In this document: in pieces, positions 48,521-57,834 of the stretch
Layout: each line of letters begins with the position of its first letter
Position numbering within the stretch: the stretch's first letter is position 1
From: an uncultured Prevotellaceae bacterium
GTDB taxonomy: Bacteria > Bacteroidota > Bacteroidia > Bacteroidales > Bacteroidaceae
DNA: 64,000 nt
NCBI GenBank assembly: GCA_946188345.1
Contig: CAMHUI010000007.1
Span: 1-64,000, forward strand
Reading direction: 5' to 3'
Position numbers and translations under genes: made by a program
The notes under the pieces: model-generated
What the model saw: the letters and a program-made list of their open reading frames with translations, nothing else
Told to the model about the DNA's origin: nothing
The model's database searches: none

Positions 48521-49366
48521 TTATTGGCGTACTTCGATGACGCAGTCGTGTGGCTGGCGGGCAAACTTGTCGTAGGTGACGCGTCCGATGACATCAGCCA
48601 CGATGTGTCCGCTGATGGGGTTTTTGATTTCCGTAATGGCCCCGCGGATGTCGGCCTCGACGTAGGAGTCTTCGAAGGCTCGGTCGCAGGCGGCATCGAA
48701 GGTGCAGTTCTCGAGCACGAGGTCGCGCACGTAGCAGAGGGGCTGCTCGCCGGCGATGTGGCAGTTGACGAGTCGGACGCCCTTCGAGTGCCACGCCAGG
48801 TACTCGCCGTCGATGACGGAGTCGTAGATGACGACGTTCTCGCACTCCCAGAAGGAGTCCTTCGTCGTGATGCGGGCATTGTGAACCTCGACGTTCTTGC
48901 AGTACTGGAAGACATACTTCGAGTCGCTCTCGAGGCCGTCGACGTAGACGTTCTCGCAGTACATGAAGGGATAGGTGCCGTCGTGCAGACGGACGTTCTT
49001 GATGCGCAGGTCGCGGATGTTCCAGAAGGTTTCGTCGGCGTCGTTGATGGTGACGTTTTCGAGGGTCAGTCCCTGCATCTCGCGGAAGAGCTTGGGTGCG
49101 TCGATGACGGTGTCGCGCATGGTCATGTTGTTGGAATACCAGATGGCCGAGCGTGAGCCCACCTCGAAGTAGCAGTTGGTGAGGAGCGAGCCGTCGACGT
49201 GCCACCAGGGGTATTTCCCGATGAAGCGGCAGTGGTCGGCCTCGATGTTGCGGCACATCTTGATGCCTGATTCGCCCTCGGTGATCGTGACGTTCTCGAG
49301 TCGGGTGTCGTGCATCCCGAAGAGGGGGCGTTCCCCTCCGAATGATTTATCTTTAATGAGTTCCAT
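48521..49366 (-). CDS. DUF3737 family protein (predicted beta-helix)
   Basis: A 281-residue protein I recognise as DUF3737-like. It opens MELIKDKSFGGERPLFGMHD and consists of repeated short strands of the form xLENVTIxxxD, with many Asn, Asp, Cys and aromatic residues in register (RDLRIKNVRLHDGTYPFMYC; CKNVEVHNARITTKDSFW), as in right-handed beta-helices. It has no signal peptide. Its function is unknown; in this family it often sits beside patB-like genes, as here. The ORF track starts 23 codons upstream inside the promoter region, so I use 49366. Confidence 0.85.
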   Translation of the reverse strand: MELIKDKSFGGERPLFGMHDTRLENVTITEGESGIKMCRNIEADHCRFIGKYPWWHVDGSLLTNCYFEVGSRSAIWYSNNMTMRDTVIDAPKLFREMQGLTLENVTINDADETFWNIRDLRIKNVRLHDGTYPFMYCENVYVDGLESDSKYVFQYCKNVEVHNARITTKDSFWECENVVIYDSVIDGEYLAWHSKGVRLVNCHIAGEQPLCYVRDLVLENCTFDAACDRAFEDSYVEADIRGAITEIKNPISGHIVADVIGRVTYDKFARQPHDCVIEVRQ

Positions 49367-49391
49367 AGTCTGTAATGGGTCTTTTGCTTTG

Positions 49392-49399
49392 CAAAGGTA
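49392..49399 (-). promoter_or_regulatory. -7 box for the DUF3737-patB operon
   Basis: TACCTTTG on the minus strand, 26 bases upstream of the ATG at 49366. Confidence 0.7.
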
Positions 49400-49487
49400 C
49401 AAAGAAAAAGGCGTTTTGGTATTAAACGCAACCAACGTTTACGTTTTTTTATGTTTTTCGGCCGGTGGGAAATGAGAAATGAGAAAA

Positions 49488-49550
49488 AAGAATGAGGAAT
49501 GAGGATTGTCGGACGGTTTGCGCCAACATATTCCTCATTCCTCAATTCTT
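49488..49550 (-). terminator. Imperfect hairpin after mdh
   Basis: AAGAATGAGGAATGAGGA pairs with TTCCTCATTCCTCAATTCTT with a one-base bulge across a 25-base loop. It starts 14 bases past the mdh stop and is the likely terminator. Confidence 0.6.
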
Positions 49551-49563
49551 ATGCCTCTTTCAA

Positions 49564-50556
49564 TCAGAGGTTCGGGTTGATCTCGTTCCACTTGTCGATG
49601 CTGGGAACGATGTTCAGCGTGACAAGCTCGTCGCGCATCTTGCAAAGGTGCTCATAGCTCTGGTCGAGCTTAGCGTTCTCCTCGGCAGTACCCTGCGGAA
49701 CCTCGAAGTGTGCGCCCGTGGTGTCGAGTGTGGTCTTCATGGCCATCATGATGTGGTCGTACTTGTCGGTCTTCACGTAAGTGCCAACGGGGAAGCGGAA
49801 GGGCTCACCACCCATCACCGAGCGAATCATCTCAACGGAGAGATAGGCCGGGCTCTGGAAGGATGAGCGTCCGCGCAGCTTGATGATGGCAGCTCCGCCC
49901 TGGGTGACATCCTTCTTCATCTGCTCCCACTCCTCGGCGGGGAACTCTGCGGTGCCGATGATGTCGGTCAGCTTGCGACCGTCAATCTCGACGTGGCTGC
50001 CGAAGACGGCCATCTGCTCGCCGTGTCCGCCATAGGTGGCGCAACCGGTAATCTCGCTCTGCATCACATTGAACTTCTTGGCCAGGGCCGACTGCAGACG
50101 GGTGGTGTCGAGGGCTGCCAGGGTGGTCACCTGTGAGGGCTTCAGACCGGAGTAGAGCAGCGTCACCAGACCGGTGAGGTCGGCGGGGTTGAAGATGATG
50201 ACGACGTGCTTCACATCGGGGCAGTACTGCTTGATGTTCTTACCAAGCTCCTCGGCAATCTTGCAGTTGCCGGCCAGCAGGTCTTCGCGGGTCATACCTT
50301 CCTTACGGGGAGCACCACCGCTGGAGATGATGTACTTAGCGTTGGTGAAAGCCTCTACGGGGTCGGTGGTGGCGGTGATCTTCACGTCGCCGAAGCCACT
50401 CTGGCGCATCTCCTCGGCTACGCCCTCGGGAGAGAATACGTCGTAGAGACAGATGTCGTTAGTAAGACCCATGGTCAGAGCTGTCTGCACCATGTTCGAT
50501 CCGATCATGCCGGCTGCGCCGACGATGGTCAGTTTGTCGTTTGTCAAAAATGCCAT
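49564..50556 (-). CDS. mdh: Malate dehydrogenase
   Basis: A 330-residue NAD-dependent enzyme that interconverts malate and oxaloacetate in the cytoplasm; in Bacteroidales it works in the reductive arm leading to succinate and propionate. The NAD loop is TIVGAAGMIGSNMVQ. The substrate arginine loop is GGAPRKEGMTREDLLAGN, VVIIFNPADLTGLV follows, and the catalytic histidine is in GCATYGGHGEQMAVFGS. It is monocistronic, with its own -7 box and a downstream hairpin. Confidence 0.95.
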   Translation of the reverse strand: MAFLTNDKLTIVGAAGMIGSNMVQTALTMGLTNDICLYDVFSPEGVAEEMRQSGFGDVKITATTDPVEAFTNAKYIISSGGAPRKEGMTREDLLAGNCKIAEELGKNIKQYCPDVKHVVIIFNPADLTGLVTLLYSGLKPSQVTTLAALDTTRLQSALAKKFNVMQSEITGCATYGGHGEQMAVFGSHVEIDGRKLTDIIGTAEFPAEEWEQMKKDVTQGGAAIIKLRGRSSFQSPAYLSVEMIRSVMGGEPFRFPVGTYVKTDKYDHIMMAMKTTLDTTGAHFEVPQGTAEENAKLDQSYEHLCKMRDELVTLNIVPSIDKWNEINPNL

Positions 50557-50607
50557 AATTCTTTTTGTTGTTTAAATTTATGATTAAGTTTTTTCTTTTT
50601 CGTGGTG

Positions 50608-50615
50608 CAAAGATA
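50608..50615 (-). promoter_or_regulatory. -7 box for mdh
   Basis: TATCTTTG on the minus strand, 52 bases upstream of the mdh start. Confidence 0.7.
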
Positions 50616-50722
50616 CACAAAAAAAAGCGGAAGCCGTGAAAAAAGCTACCGCTTTTAATGTTTATTTACTATCTGAGCCGATGCTTTGCCAAGTCGATGT
50701 GGCAAAACGGTGCCGGGAAACC

Positions 50723-51544
50723 TTATTTCAGTTCAACATCCTGTGTGGCAAGCCACTGGGCATAGTATTCGATGGGGTTGTTCTGCGAGAGTCCGGAATC
50801 GTTCAGACGGCTTTGGGCGGCTTCCAGCTGGTGCTTCCACCCTTCGGTCTGGCCGAGACGTGTGCCCAGCTGCAACTCTTCAATGGTCACAAGGGGGTAG
50901 TAGCAGTGCAGGACCATCGCCTTGAGATTGTCCTGCAGGTAGGTAAGCATCTGCTCTATACGGCGAGAGTCCTTGTCCTTGGGAGCTTTCTGGAGCATGT
51001 TCACAATGCCTCCGATAAGGTCCTCCATCGTGGAGACTTCGTAGTAACGGTCAAAGGCCTCCAGGTAGTCTGACGGATACTGCTCATCGTAGCTGACGGG
51101 CTCCATCTCCTTGACGTCCTTGCCGCCCATGAGCAACTTCATGATGATGCCTGTCATCTCTGTGTTCATCTGCGAAGCAGCCGTGCCTGAATGGGCAAGG
51201 AACGACCGCCCGAGCTCGTTGTCGATGATGACGGTCATCTCCTGTAGCTCCTCTAAGCTGACATGACCTTTATAGATGTTCACCATCATATCAGTCATGT
51301 CCTCTTTCCACTGTGTAGCCAGATAGCGCTTGGCAAGCGTTTCGGAAGTCTTTTCAGAGTAGTTGGCCAGGGCCTGCATGTTGTAGACCTTCAGCAAAGC
51401 CTCTGTCTTGTCTTCGTTGCTGAACTGCTTCGAAGGACTCAGATCCATGTATTTCCTGACAGCCTCTCGGTAGGCGTCCTGTGCGCTGACAGTCATGGCG
51501 AAGACCATGAGCAGCAGGGTGATGGTGATTCTAAGCTTATTCAT
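50723..51544 (-). CDS. Secreted DUF2059-like protein
   Basis: A 273-residue exported protein with signal peptide MNKLRITITLLLMVFAMTVSAQ. The mature part is almost all helical. The middle segment (ETLAKRYLATQWKEDMTDMM, VNIYKGHVSLEELQEMTVII and DNELGRSFLAHSG) has the pattern I associate with DUF2059. It is periplasmic and of unknown function. It is monocistronic, with a -7 box 33 bases upstream, divergent from the aminopeptidase P gene. Confidence 0.75.
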   Translation of the reverse strand: MNKLRITITLLLMVFAMTVSAQDAYREAVRKYMDLSPSKQFSNEDKTEALLKVYNMQALANYSEKTSETLAKRYLATQWKEDMTDMMVNIYKGHVSLEELQEMTVIIDNELGRSFLAHSGTAASQMNTEMTGIIMKLLMGGKDVKEMEPVSYDEQYPSDYLEAFDRYYEVSTMEDLIGGIVNMLQKAPKDKDSRRIEQMLTYLQDNLKAMVLHCYYPLVTIEELQLGTRLGQTEGWKHQLEAAQSRLNDSGLSQNNPIEYYAQWLATQDVELK

Positions 51545-51576
51545 ATGAATAGGTAATGTGGTTTGTCATTTGGCCG

Positions 51577-51584
51577 CAAAATTA
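51577..51584 (-). promoter_or_regulatory. -7 box for the DUF2059-like gene
   Basis: TAATTTTG on the minus strand, 33 bases upstream of the start at 51544. Confidence 0.65.
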
Positions 51585-51647
51585 TCAAAAAACCAGCAAA
51601 ACTCCAAAAAAAACGATTGTTTTTCTGTTTTTTACAAGGAAAAAGCC

Positions 51648-51655
51648 TACCTTTG
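51648..51655 (+). promoter_or_regulatory. -7 box for the aminopeptidase P gene
   Basis: TACCTTTG matches TAnnTTTG and lies 47 bases before the ATG at 51702. It falls inside the longer ORF of the track and so fixes the later start. Confidence 0.75.
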
Positions 51656-51701
51656 CATGGTGGACTTCCTTTTTTGTCCCATAACAAGAAACTCGAAGGA
51701 T

Positions 51702-53492
51702 ATGAAGAATAGTAATCAGATTGCGGAGCGGCTGTCGGCGCTGCGCGAGGTGATGCGGCGCGAGCGATTGGGAGCGTTCATCGTGCCGAGTAGCGACCCC
51801 CATGGGTCGGAATATGTGGCCGACCACTGGAAGTGCCGCGAGTGGGTGAGTGGCTTTGACGGCTCTGCCGGCACTGCCGTGGTGACGATGAAGAGCGCTG
51901 CACTATGGACTGACTCGCGCTACTTCATCGCGGCTGCCGACCAGCTCAGCGGCACGGAGTTCCAACTCATGCGGCAGCGGGTAGAGGGCACGCCTACCAT
52001 CGCCGAGTGGATAGCACGGGAACTCTCCGGCGGCGACACTACCGAGGTGGCCATCGACGGAATGGTCACCCCTGCTGCCGATGTGGAAGACCTCATCGCT
52101 GACCTGCGCAGCCACGGGGGCTTCACCCTGAGGACCAATCTCGACCCCTTCGACACAATCTGGACCGACCGTCCGCCGATGCCCCTTGATACCGTTGCCC
52201 TGCACGACCTGCGCTTTGCCGGCGAGAGCATCGACGACAAGCTTCACCGCATCCGACAGGGACTGCGCCAGCAGCACGCCGACGGCATGCTCGTCTGTGC
52301 GCTCGACGACATCGCCTGGACGCTGAACCTCAGAGGCTCCGACATCCACTGCAACCCAGTCTTCGTCAGCTACCTGCTGATTTCATCCACTCAGGTCACG
52401 CTGTTCGTCGACCGGCGCAAGCTGCCACTCGAGGTGCAGACCTATCTGGCCGACCATCATGTTGACATTGACGACTATCAGAACGTGATACGTGCCCTGC
52501 GCTCCTACTTCGAATACAATATCCTCATCGACCGTCAGCAGACTAACTACACCCTCTTCAAGGCAGCCCAGCAGAGCCAACGTCTTGTCCTCGGTACCTC
52601 ACCCATACCAGCTATGAAGGCTGTCAAGAACCCCACCGAGCAGGCGGGTTTTAGGGAGGCGATGCTTCGCGACGGCATCGCCATGACCCGATTCCTGCAT
52701 TGGCTCCAGCCCGCCGTTGAGGCAGGCGGACAGACAGAGCTCAGTGTCGCGCAGAAGCTCGAGTCATTCCGCCGCGAACAGCCCGGCTACCATGGCCCTT
52801 CGTTTGATACCATCTCTGCCTATCAGCAGCACGGCGCCATCGTTCACTATGAACCTACTCCCGCGACCGACATCCCTCTGAAGCCCGAGGGACTCCTGCT
52901 CCTTGACAGTGGCGGGCAATACGACTCAGGCACCACCGACATTACGCGCACCATCGCCCTCGGATCGCTTACCGAAGAGCAGCGGCGTGTCTACACCCTG
53001 GTGCTGAAGGCACATATACAACTCGAGCTGGCCTGCTTCCCCGATGGTTGCTCGGGCACACAGATAGATGCCCTGGCCCGTGAACCGCTATGGCGCGAGG
53101 GACTGAACTTCTTCCATGGCACAGGCCACGGCGTGGGCTCCTACCTCTGTGTGCATGAAGGTCCTCATCAGGTCCGTATGAACTATATCCCTGCGCCCCT
53201 TCACGCAGGGATGACCATTACCGACGAGCCCGGCGTCTATCTCGAAGGACGCTTTGGCGTGCGAATAGAGAATGTGTTAATGATTAAAGAAGCTGTTGAA
53301 ACAGAGTTCGGGCGCTTTCTCAAGATGGAAAGCCTGACGCTCTGTCCCATTGACATGCGGCCTGTCATACCCGAACTCCTTACGGAAGAAGAGCGGCAGT
53401 GGATTAACGACTACCACCGACGCGTCTGTGAAACACTCTCTCCTTACCTCGACGATGATACCCGCCAATGGCTGGAGGAGAATGTAAAGTGA
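51702..53492 (+). CDS. Xaa-Pro aminopeptidase (M24B)
   Basis: A 596-residue cytoplasmic metallopeptidase that removes residues ahead of proline. The N-terminal creatinase-like domains are present (LGAFIVPSSDPHGSEYVADH; FDGSAGTAVVT). The metal ligands are visible in LLLDSGGQYDSGTTDITRTI (two Asp), FFHGTGHGVGSYLCVHEGPH (His), TDEPGVYLEGRFGVRIENV (two Glu). The length of nearly 600 fits the long eukaryote-like XPNPEP1 form with an extra N-terminal domain. The start MKNSNQIAERLSALREVM at 51702 is preferred over 51558, which lies upstream of the promoter. It converges on the next gene with a 29-base gap. Confidence 0.93.
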   Translation: MKNSNQIAERLSALREVMRRERLGAFIVPSSDPHGSEYVADHWKCREWVSGFDGSAGTAVVTMKSAALWTDSRYFIAAADQLSGTEFQLMRQRVEGTPTIAEWIARELSGGDTTEVAIDGMVTPAADVEDLIADLRSHGGFTLRTNLDPFDTIWTDRPPMPLDTVALHDLRFAGESIDDKLHRIRQGLRQQHADGMLVCALDDIAWTLNLRGSDIHCNPVFVSYLLISSTQVTLFVDRRKLPLEVQTYLADHHVDIDDYQNVIRALRSYFEYNILIDRQQTNYTLFKAAQQSQRLVLGTSPIPAMKAVKNPTEQAGFREAMLRDGIAMTRFLHWLQPAVEAGGQTELSVAQKLESFRREQPGYHGPSFDTISAYQQHGAIVHYEPTPATDIPLKPEGLLLLDSGGQYDSGTTDITRTIALGSLTEEQRRVYTLVLKAHIQLELACFPDGCSGTQIDALAREPLWREGLNFFHGTGHGVGSYLCVHEGPHQVRMNYIPAPLHAGMTITDEPGVYLEGRFGVRIENVLMIKEAVETEFGRFLKMESLTLCPIDMRPVIPELLTEEERQWINDYHRRVCETLSPYLDDDTRQWLEENVK

Positions 53493-53521
53493 AAAGTATT
53501 ATAAAGTGAAAATACCGAAGT

Positions 53522-54538
53522 TTAAGGAACTTCAAGCTCGAACTCGTTGATAAGCGTAGATACGGCGGGGAACTTTGACGTTATCTCCGCCATAGCCTCT
53601 GGAGTGTCGGCTGGATTCCTGAATATGGGAGGCTCTGCCGTGGCAGGGCCTTCTTCATTAAATTCGTCAGGCTCAATCCCCCAAAGCAGCCGAGTAGCAG
53701 GCTTCGTGCAAAGCGGCAGCTTGGGATTTGACCGTTTGTATTTGTCGTCAATGGCACGACTGATGTAATGGAGCCCGATGCTCAAACGCCTTTGGTAGTA
53801 TGTTTCGTCATCAATGGCTTCCTGATTCAAGGCTGCAAATTCTTCTCCTTGGAGCATCTCTTCGATTCTGTCATGGTCCCATTGGCGGAGCCTAACTACC
53901 AGATTGTCGAGATCTAACTGTCGGAATATGTTCTCGAGGGAATTGATAAAGTCAATGTTGAAAACACTGAACGCACATCCCCTTCCCAAGTTACGGATGT
54001 TAGTGAGTATCTGCACATCGGTCTGTGTATGGCGGTATAGTGATCGGAAGAAGATGCTTTCGGCTTCTTCCTCACTTACCTCGCGGTGGGCGTTGAGCAT
54101 CACCAGCAGGTATTGTCTGTCGTAGAGTTTTGTCTTGTCTATGTGATAGTCAGGCTCTTCGGCCATCCGCATGCACAGATGATAGTAATGGTTGACTTCC
54201 TCGAGCTTATCGGCATTGGCCTTCACATAGTCAAGGGGGAAGTGTTGGATGACAGACCAAGCGCACACTTCCTCATGGTATTTCTCCCAGAGCTCTTTGA
54301 CGGGCTGCAGGTAGCTGTCGTCCCACTGGCTATATATCTTCCTGTAGGCCCATTGGCGGTCGGTCTTGCCCGACTGGAGAAAGGCCATGATGATGCGTTT
54401 CTGGTCTTTCCAGTCGAGGAAGTCGAACCGTTTCTGAATCTCATTGCGGGCATCGGTCACCTTGCCGCTCTTCTTGTCGGCGTACCACTTGATGAGGGTG
54501 GCTATGGGGCGGTTCCGGGGTATTTGTCGGTATGGCAT
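53522..54538 (-). CDS. Uncharacterised cytoplasmic protein
   Basis: A 338-residue protein I do not recognise. It opens MPYRQIPRNRPIATLIKWYA, has no signal peptide or TM segment, and is mainly helical with many charged and aromatic residues (KDQKRIIMAFLQSGKTDRQW; YRKIYSQWDDSYLQPVKELW). The last 60 residues are Pro- and acid-rich (GIEPDEFNEEGPATAEPPIF). It lies 3 bases downstream of the TonB-dependent receptor gene and is surely cotranscribed with it; a functional tie is only suggested by position. Confidence 0.7.
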   Translation of the reverse strand: MPYRQIPRNRPIATLIKWYADKKSGKVTDARNEIQKRFDFLDWKDQKRIIMAFLQSGKTDRQWAYRKIYSQWDDSYLQPVKELWEKYHEEVCAWSVIQHFPLDYVKANADKLEEVNHYYHLCMRMAEEPDYHIDKTKLYDRQYLLVMLNAHREVSEEEAESIFFRSLYRHTQTDVQILTNIRNLGRGCAFSVFNIDFINSLENIFRQLDLDNLVVRLRQWDHDRIEEMLQGEEFAALNQEAIDDETYYQRRLSIGLHYISRAIDDKYKRSNPKLPLCTKPATRLLWGIEPDEFNEEGPATAEPPIFRNPADTPEAMAEITSKFPAVSTLINEFELEVP

Positions 54539-54541
54539 GGT

Positions 54542-56935
54542 TTAGAAGTCGATGCGGTAGTAGAGGTTGGGGTAGGAAGCGGTGCTCTGCCACGTCTTCA
54601 CCGTACGGGTGACGAAGTTGTAACTGTCGTAGGTGGGCGACTTGGCGTCGAAGAGGTTGATGCCGTGGAAGGCGATGGTGTGGCTGACCTTTCGGCCGGT
54701 AATCTTGTAGCTGAGGGTCAGGTCGAAGACGAACATCGGGTCGTACTGTTCGGCCATGGCACGGCTTTCATCGTAGATGACTTCATAGAGATACTGTCCG
54801 CCATCATATGCAGCGCTGGTGGCAACGATGTCGATGGGGGTGTGGTGGATACCGCCCATGTAGGTGCCCTTGGCACTGACGTTGAGTACATTCCTGCCCT
54901 TGTTGCCGAGCATCCACTCTTTTCCGCCGAGCAGCTTGACAAGATAGCCGCGGTTCAGACGGGTGTCGCGCCAGACGCCGTCCTGGGCGCGGTATTTCAT
55001 GCTGTATACGGAACCGTTGAGGGTGGCATAGAATCCGTTGTTCATGTAGTGTTCCAGGGTGGCGTCGATGCCGTAATTGCGCAGGTTGCCTTTGGCGGTG
55101 AGCGGTTCGGTAGGGATGATGTCGAGGCGGTTGACCAGACAGAATGTCCCGTTGGGGTCGGCACTGACGGGGATGTGGAAGCCGTACTGATAGAATCCTT
55201 CAACGGTGAGGTTGATGTCCTCGTTGAACAGGTGGCTGTAGGAGAGGGTCATCTGGTGGTTTTTCGAGAGTCCGAGGTCGCGGCCTTCGCCCTTTATGCC
55301 GTATCGGTCGGGAGTGAAGTAGACGTCGAGTTTCTCCATGTAGCTATTTAGTCCGTATCCGGCCGAGAGGGTGTTGCGGGTGTCGGGTTTCCACTGTGCC
55401 TGCAGTCGGGGTTCTACGCTCAGTTCCTTGGAGAGCAGGAAGTAGTTGGCCGCCAGTCCGAAGTTCAAGGTGAAGAGGCTGCCGCGCGGTTTCCATGAGT
55501 TGGATACGTAGGCGTTGGCCAGACCGGTGTTGCCACTGGCATCGATGAGTTGGCGGATGGTCTGGGGCTGGTAGATGAAGTCGGCCTCGCTGTAGGTCAG
55601 GTTGTAAAAGTTATGGGTGTAGCTGCCGCCGAACTTGGTATAGAACTGGGGCGTGAACTGTCGGGCCAGGCTGGTGGTGAGCGTCATCTGCTGGTTCTCC
55701 TGCTTGGTGTGGTCATAGTCGAGGGTGTTGGTACCGTCGAGCAGCTGGTGGTTAATGAAGTCGAAGGGGTAGTAGGAGTCGTCGCCCTTGATGAGGTTGT
55801 AGTTGTAGACGGCCGTGGTCTGCCAGATCCAGTTCTTGGGCAGCTGTATGCGGTGCTTGGCGCCGACGATGGCCAGGGCGTTGCGGGTGGTAAACTTCTC
55901 GGCATCCATCAGCGACTCCCATGAGGCGATGTTGTTGGGCTCTTCCTGGGTCGACTTGTCGAACATACCGATGCCGAAGATGTTAAAGGTGCCGCTATTG
56001 CGGGTGGGGAAGCTCAGGTTGAAGTTCAGGTCCTGAAAGTCTACGCGCTCTCCTTCCATGTCCACAGCTCCGAGGTCGTTGGCCACTGAGGTGAGGCTGT
56101 AGCGGTAGTTGACGATATAGCTTGAGCGTCCGTTCTTCGACAGGGGTCCTTCCGATGACAGCTCGGCGCCCATGGTTCCTATCTGGGCGGCGTGTTCGTA
56201 CTTGGTGTTGTTGCCCTGTCGCAGTCGCATGTCGAACACGCCGCTGAAGGCGTTGCTGTATTCAGCGCCGTAGGCTGACGAATAGAAGTCACTGTTGGCC
56301 ATGATGTTTGAGTTGATGGCTCCGATGACTCCTGCCCCGCTTTCCAGCACGTCGGCAAAGTGGTTGGGCGAATAGATCTGTACCCCCTCCAGACGCCACT
56401 GCAGCGACGATGGCGAGTGTCCATGGACGCTGATACCATTGTTGTCGCTGGTGCCGCCGATGCCTGCGAACGATGACACGATGCGGGCCGGATCGTTGAA
56501 GCCTCCGGCGTAGCGGCTGGCCTCTTCCATCGACAGCATCCTGCCGCCGACGAGCGACAGCGGGTTGACGGGTTCCATCTTGTTCACGCGGGGACGCACC
56601 ACGACTTCGCCCAGCGTGCTGGCCGACTCCTTCATGCCTATATCGACACGCACATCCTTCGTGCCCGCCACGAGCACTTCCTTCACTATCGAGGGGTCGT
56701 AGCCCATGTAGCTTGTCTCCAAGTCGTAGCGCCCGGACTTCAGCGAGGTGATGGAGTATTCGCCCAAGGCATTGGTCACGGTCATTGCTTCTGTGCCCGT
56801 CACCTTGACAGTGGCGCCAATCAAGGCCTCGCCTGTGGTGGCATCGGTCACCGTTCCGCGCAGGGTCTGTGCCGTCAATGCATGGCTACTGAGTATGAGG
56901 ATGGCTGCAAGCGCCCATTGTTTCATTCTGTCCAT
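54542..56935 (-). CDS. TonB-dependent outer-membrane receptor
   Basis: A 797-residue receptor. The signal peptide MDRMKQWALAAILILSSHAL leads to a carboxypeptidase-like N-domain (LRGTVTDATTGEALIGATVK; SYMGYDPSIVKEVLVAG). The plug contains SVHGHSPSSLQWRLEGVQIY and NHFADVLESGAGVIGAINSN, and the beta-barrel ends VKTWQSTASYPNLYYRIDF. No SusD partner is present, so this is not a standard polysaccharide locus; the substrate is unknown. I start at 56935 because the ORF-track start (57046) overlaps the upstream M15 peptidase gene. The M15 gene lies 100 bases upstream on the same strand. Confidence 0.92.
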   Translation of the reverse strand: MDRMKQWALAAILILSSHALTAQTLRGTVTDATTGEALIGATVKVTGTEAMTVTNALGEYSITSLKSGRYDLETSYMGYDPSIVKEVLVAGTKDVRVDIGMKESASTLGEVVVRPRVNKMEPVNPLSLVGGRMLSMEEASRYAGGFNDPARIVSSFAGIGGTSDNNGISVHGHSPSSLQWRLEGVQIYSPNHFADVLESGAGVIGAINSNIMANSDFYSSAYGAEYSNAFSGVFDMRLRQGNNTKYEHAAQIGTMGAELSSEGPLSKNGRSSYIVNYRYSLTSVANDLGAVDMEGERVDFQDLNFNLSFPTRNSGTFNIFGIGMFDKSTQEEPNNIASWESLMDAEKFTTRNALAIVGAKHRIQLPKNWIWQTTAVYNYNLIKGDDSYYPFDFINHQLLDGTNTLDYDHTKQENQQMTLTTSLARQFTPQFYTKFGGSYTHNFYNLTYSEADFIYQPQTIRQLIDASGNTGLANAYVSNSWKPRGSLFTLNFGLAANYFLLSKELSVEPRLQAQWKPDTRNTLSAGYGLNSYMEKLDVYFTPDRYGIKGEGRDLGLSKNHQMTLSYSHLFNEDINLTVEGFYQYGFHIPVSADPNGTFCLVNRLDIIPTEPLTAKGNLRNYGIDATLEHYMNNGFYATLNGSVYSMKYRAQDGVWRDTRLNRGYLVKLLGGKEWMLGNKGRNVLNVSAKGTYMGGIHHTPIDIVATSAAYDGGQYLYEVIYDESRAMAEQYDPMFVFDLTLSYKITGRKVSHTIAFHGINLFDAKSPTYDSYNFVTRTVKTWQSTASYPNLYYRIDF

Positions 56936-57035
56936 GGTATTTTTAGGATGTCGATGTTCAATATCTACCTTGTTTTTACTCGTATTCCCGTTTTCTTCAG
57001 CTTGTGTGGGTATTGCAGGGAACAGAGCTTTTTTG

Positions 57036-57794
57036 TTATTCCTCAATCAGCTCAAAATGCTGGAAGTCTTTGCAAGAAGTCCAGTCGCCGCCCCACTCGA
57101 AGCCTGCCTCGGTGAAGAGGCGGAAGCAGAGGTCGTCATGGTCTATCTTGTAGGGGAAGTCACCTGTTCGGTCGCAGTAGGCTGCAGCCGTGGCAGGCTG
57201 GATGAAGCGCGTGCCGTCGGCGCGGTCTTTGTAATAGGGGTTGTAGAGGGTATTGATGTCGACAGCCAGCCCGCGGGCATGCTTCGAGAGTTTGGTGGTT
57301 CCGGCAATGGCCCGGTAGCAGAAGCACGACGAGTTGTTGTCTTGCATCTGCTTCTCGTCGTCGGCATCGTAGACGTCGGGCAGCAGCATGCGCTGGATGG
57401 GATAGTTGGCATCGAAGAGCTGGCGCAGGATGGCAGCCACGCGCTCGGCAATCTCCTTGTTGCATATCATCTCTCCCACGTGCATCTGGTTGTCATAGTC
57501 CCAGTGCAGAGCGCGGACGTGGCGCAGGTCGCTGCGCTGGATATAGGGGTTCTCCTTGTAGGTCTTGCCCTGCATGCGCTGCCAGACTCCGTCGGGAATG
57601 GGCTCTGCGGCGAAGCACTTGTCGATGCCTCCGAAGGCCTCTACAGCCTCTTGACTGACAATACTTCCTGCCTGCCATTCTGCGAGTGCCGTCGTGTCGG
57701 TTTTCTCTTTGTCGTCATGGGCAGAACATGATGCTGCCATCGTCGGGCCGCAAAAAAGGATGGCGACCAACATCCAGTTGAGAATCTTATTCAT
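57036..57794 (-). CDS. M15-family metallopeptidase, predicted lipoprotein
   Basis: A 252-residue peptidase of the M15 type (peptidoglycan peptide cleavage). Zinc ligands appear as His and Asp in SKHARGLAVDINTLY and His in CKDFQHFELIEE near the end; GFEWGGDWTSCKDFQHF is characteristic. The signal sequence ends ILFCGPTMAASCSAHDDKEK, where AASC could be a lipobox followed by acidic residues typical of surface-exposed Bacteroidetes lipoproteins. I start at MNKILNW (57794), just downstream of a -7 box, rather than at 57899. Confidence 0.85.
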   Translation of the reverse strand: MNKILNWMLVAILFCGPTMAASCSAHDDKEKTDTTALAEWQAGSIVSQEAVEAFGGIDKCFAAEPIPDGVWQRMQGKTYKENPYIQRSDLRHVRALHWDYDNQMHVGEMICNKEIAERVAAILRQLFDANYPIQRMLLPDVYDADDEKQMQDNNSSCFCYRAIAGTTKLSKHARGLAVDINTLYNPYYKDRADGTRFIQPATAAAYCDRTGDFPYKIDHDDLCFRLFTEAGFEWGGDWTSCKDFQHFELIEE

Positions 57795-57826
57795 GTCGTT
57801 TGTTTTTATGGTTTTCTTTAGTACTG

Positions 57827-57834
57827 CAAAGTTA
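57827..57834 (-). promoter_or_regulatory. -7 box for the M15 peptidase gene
   Basis: TAACTTTG on the minus strand, 33 bases upstream of the ATG at 57794. It probably also serves the TonB receptor and the 338-residue protein. Confidence 0.7.

Noticed and set aside
54086-55351. 421-codon plus-strand ORF across the 338-residue gene and the TonB receptor
   Set aside because: It spans two genes on the other strand and its Val/Gly/Glu/His composition is that of a shadow frame.
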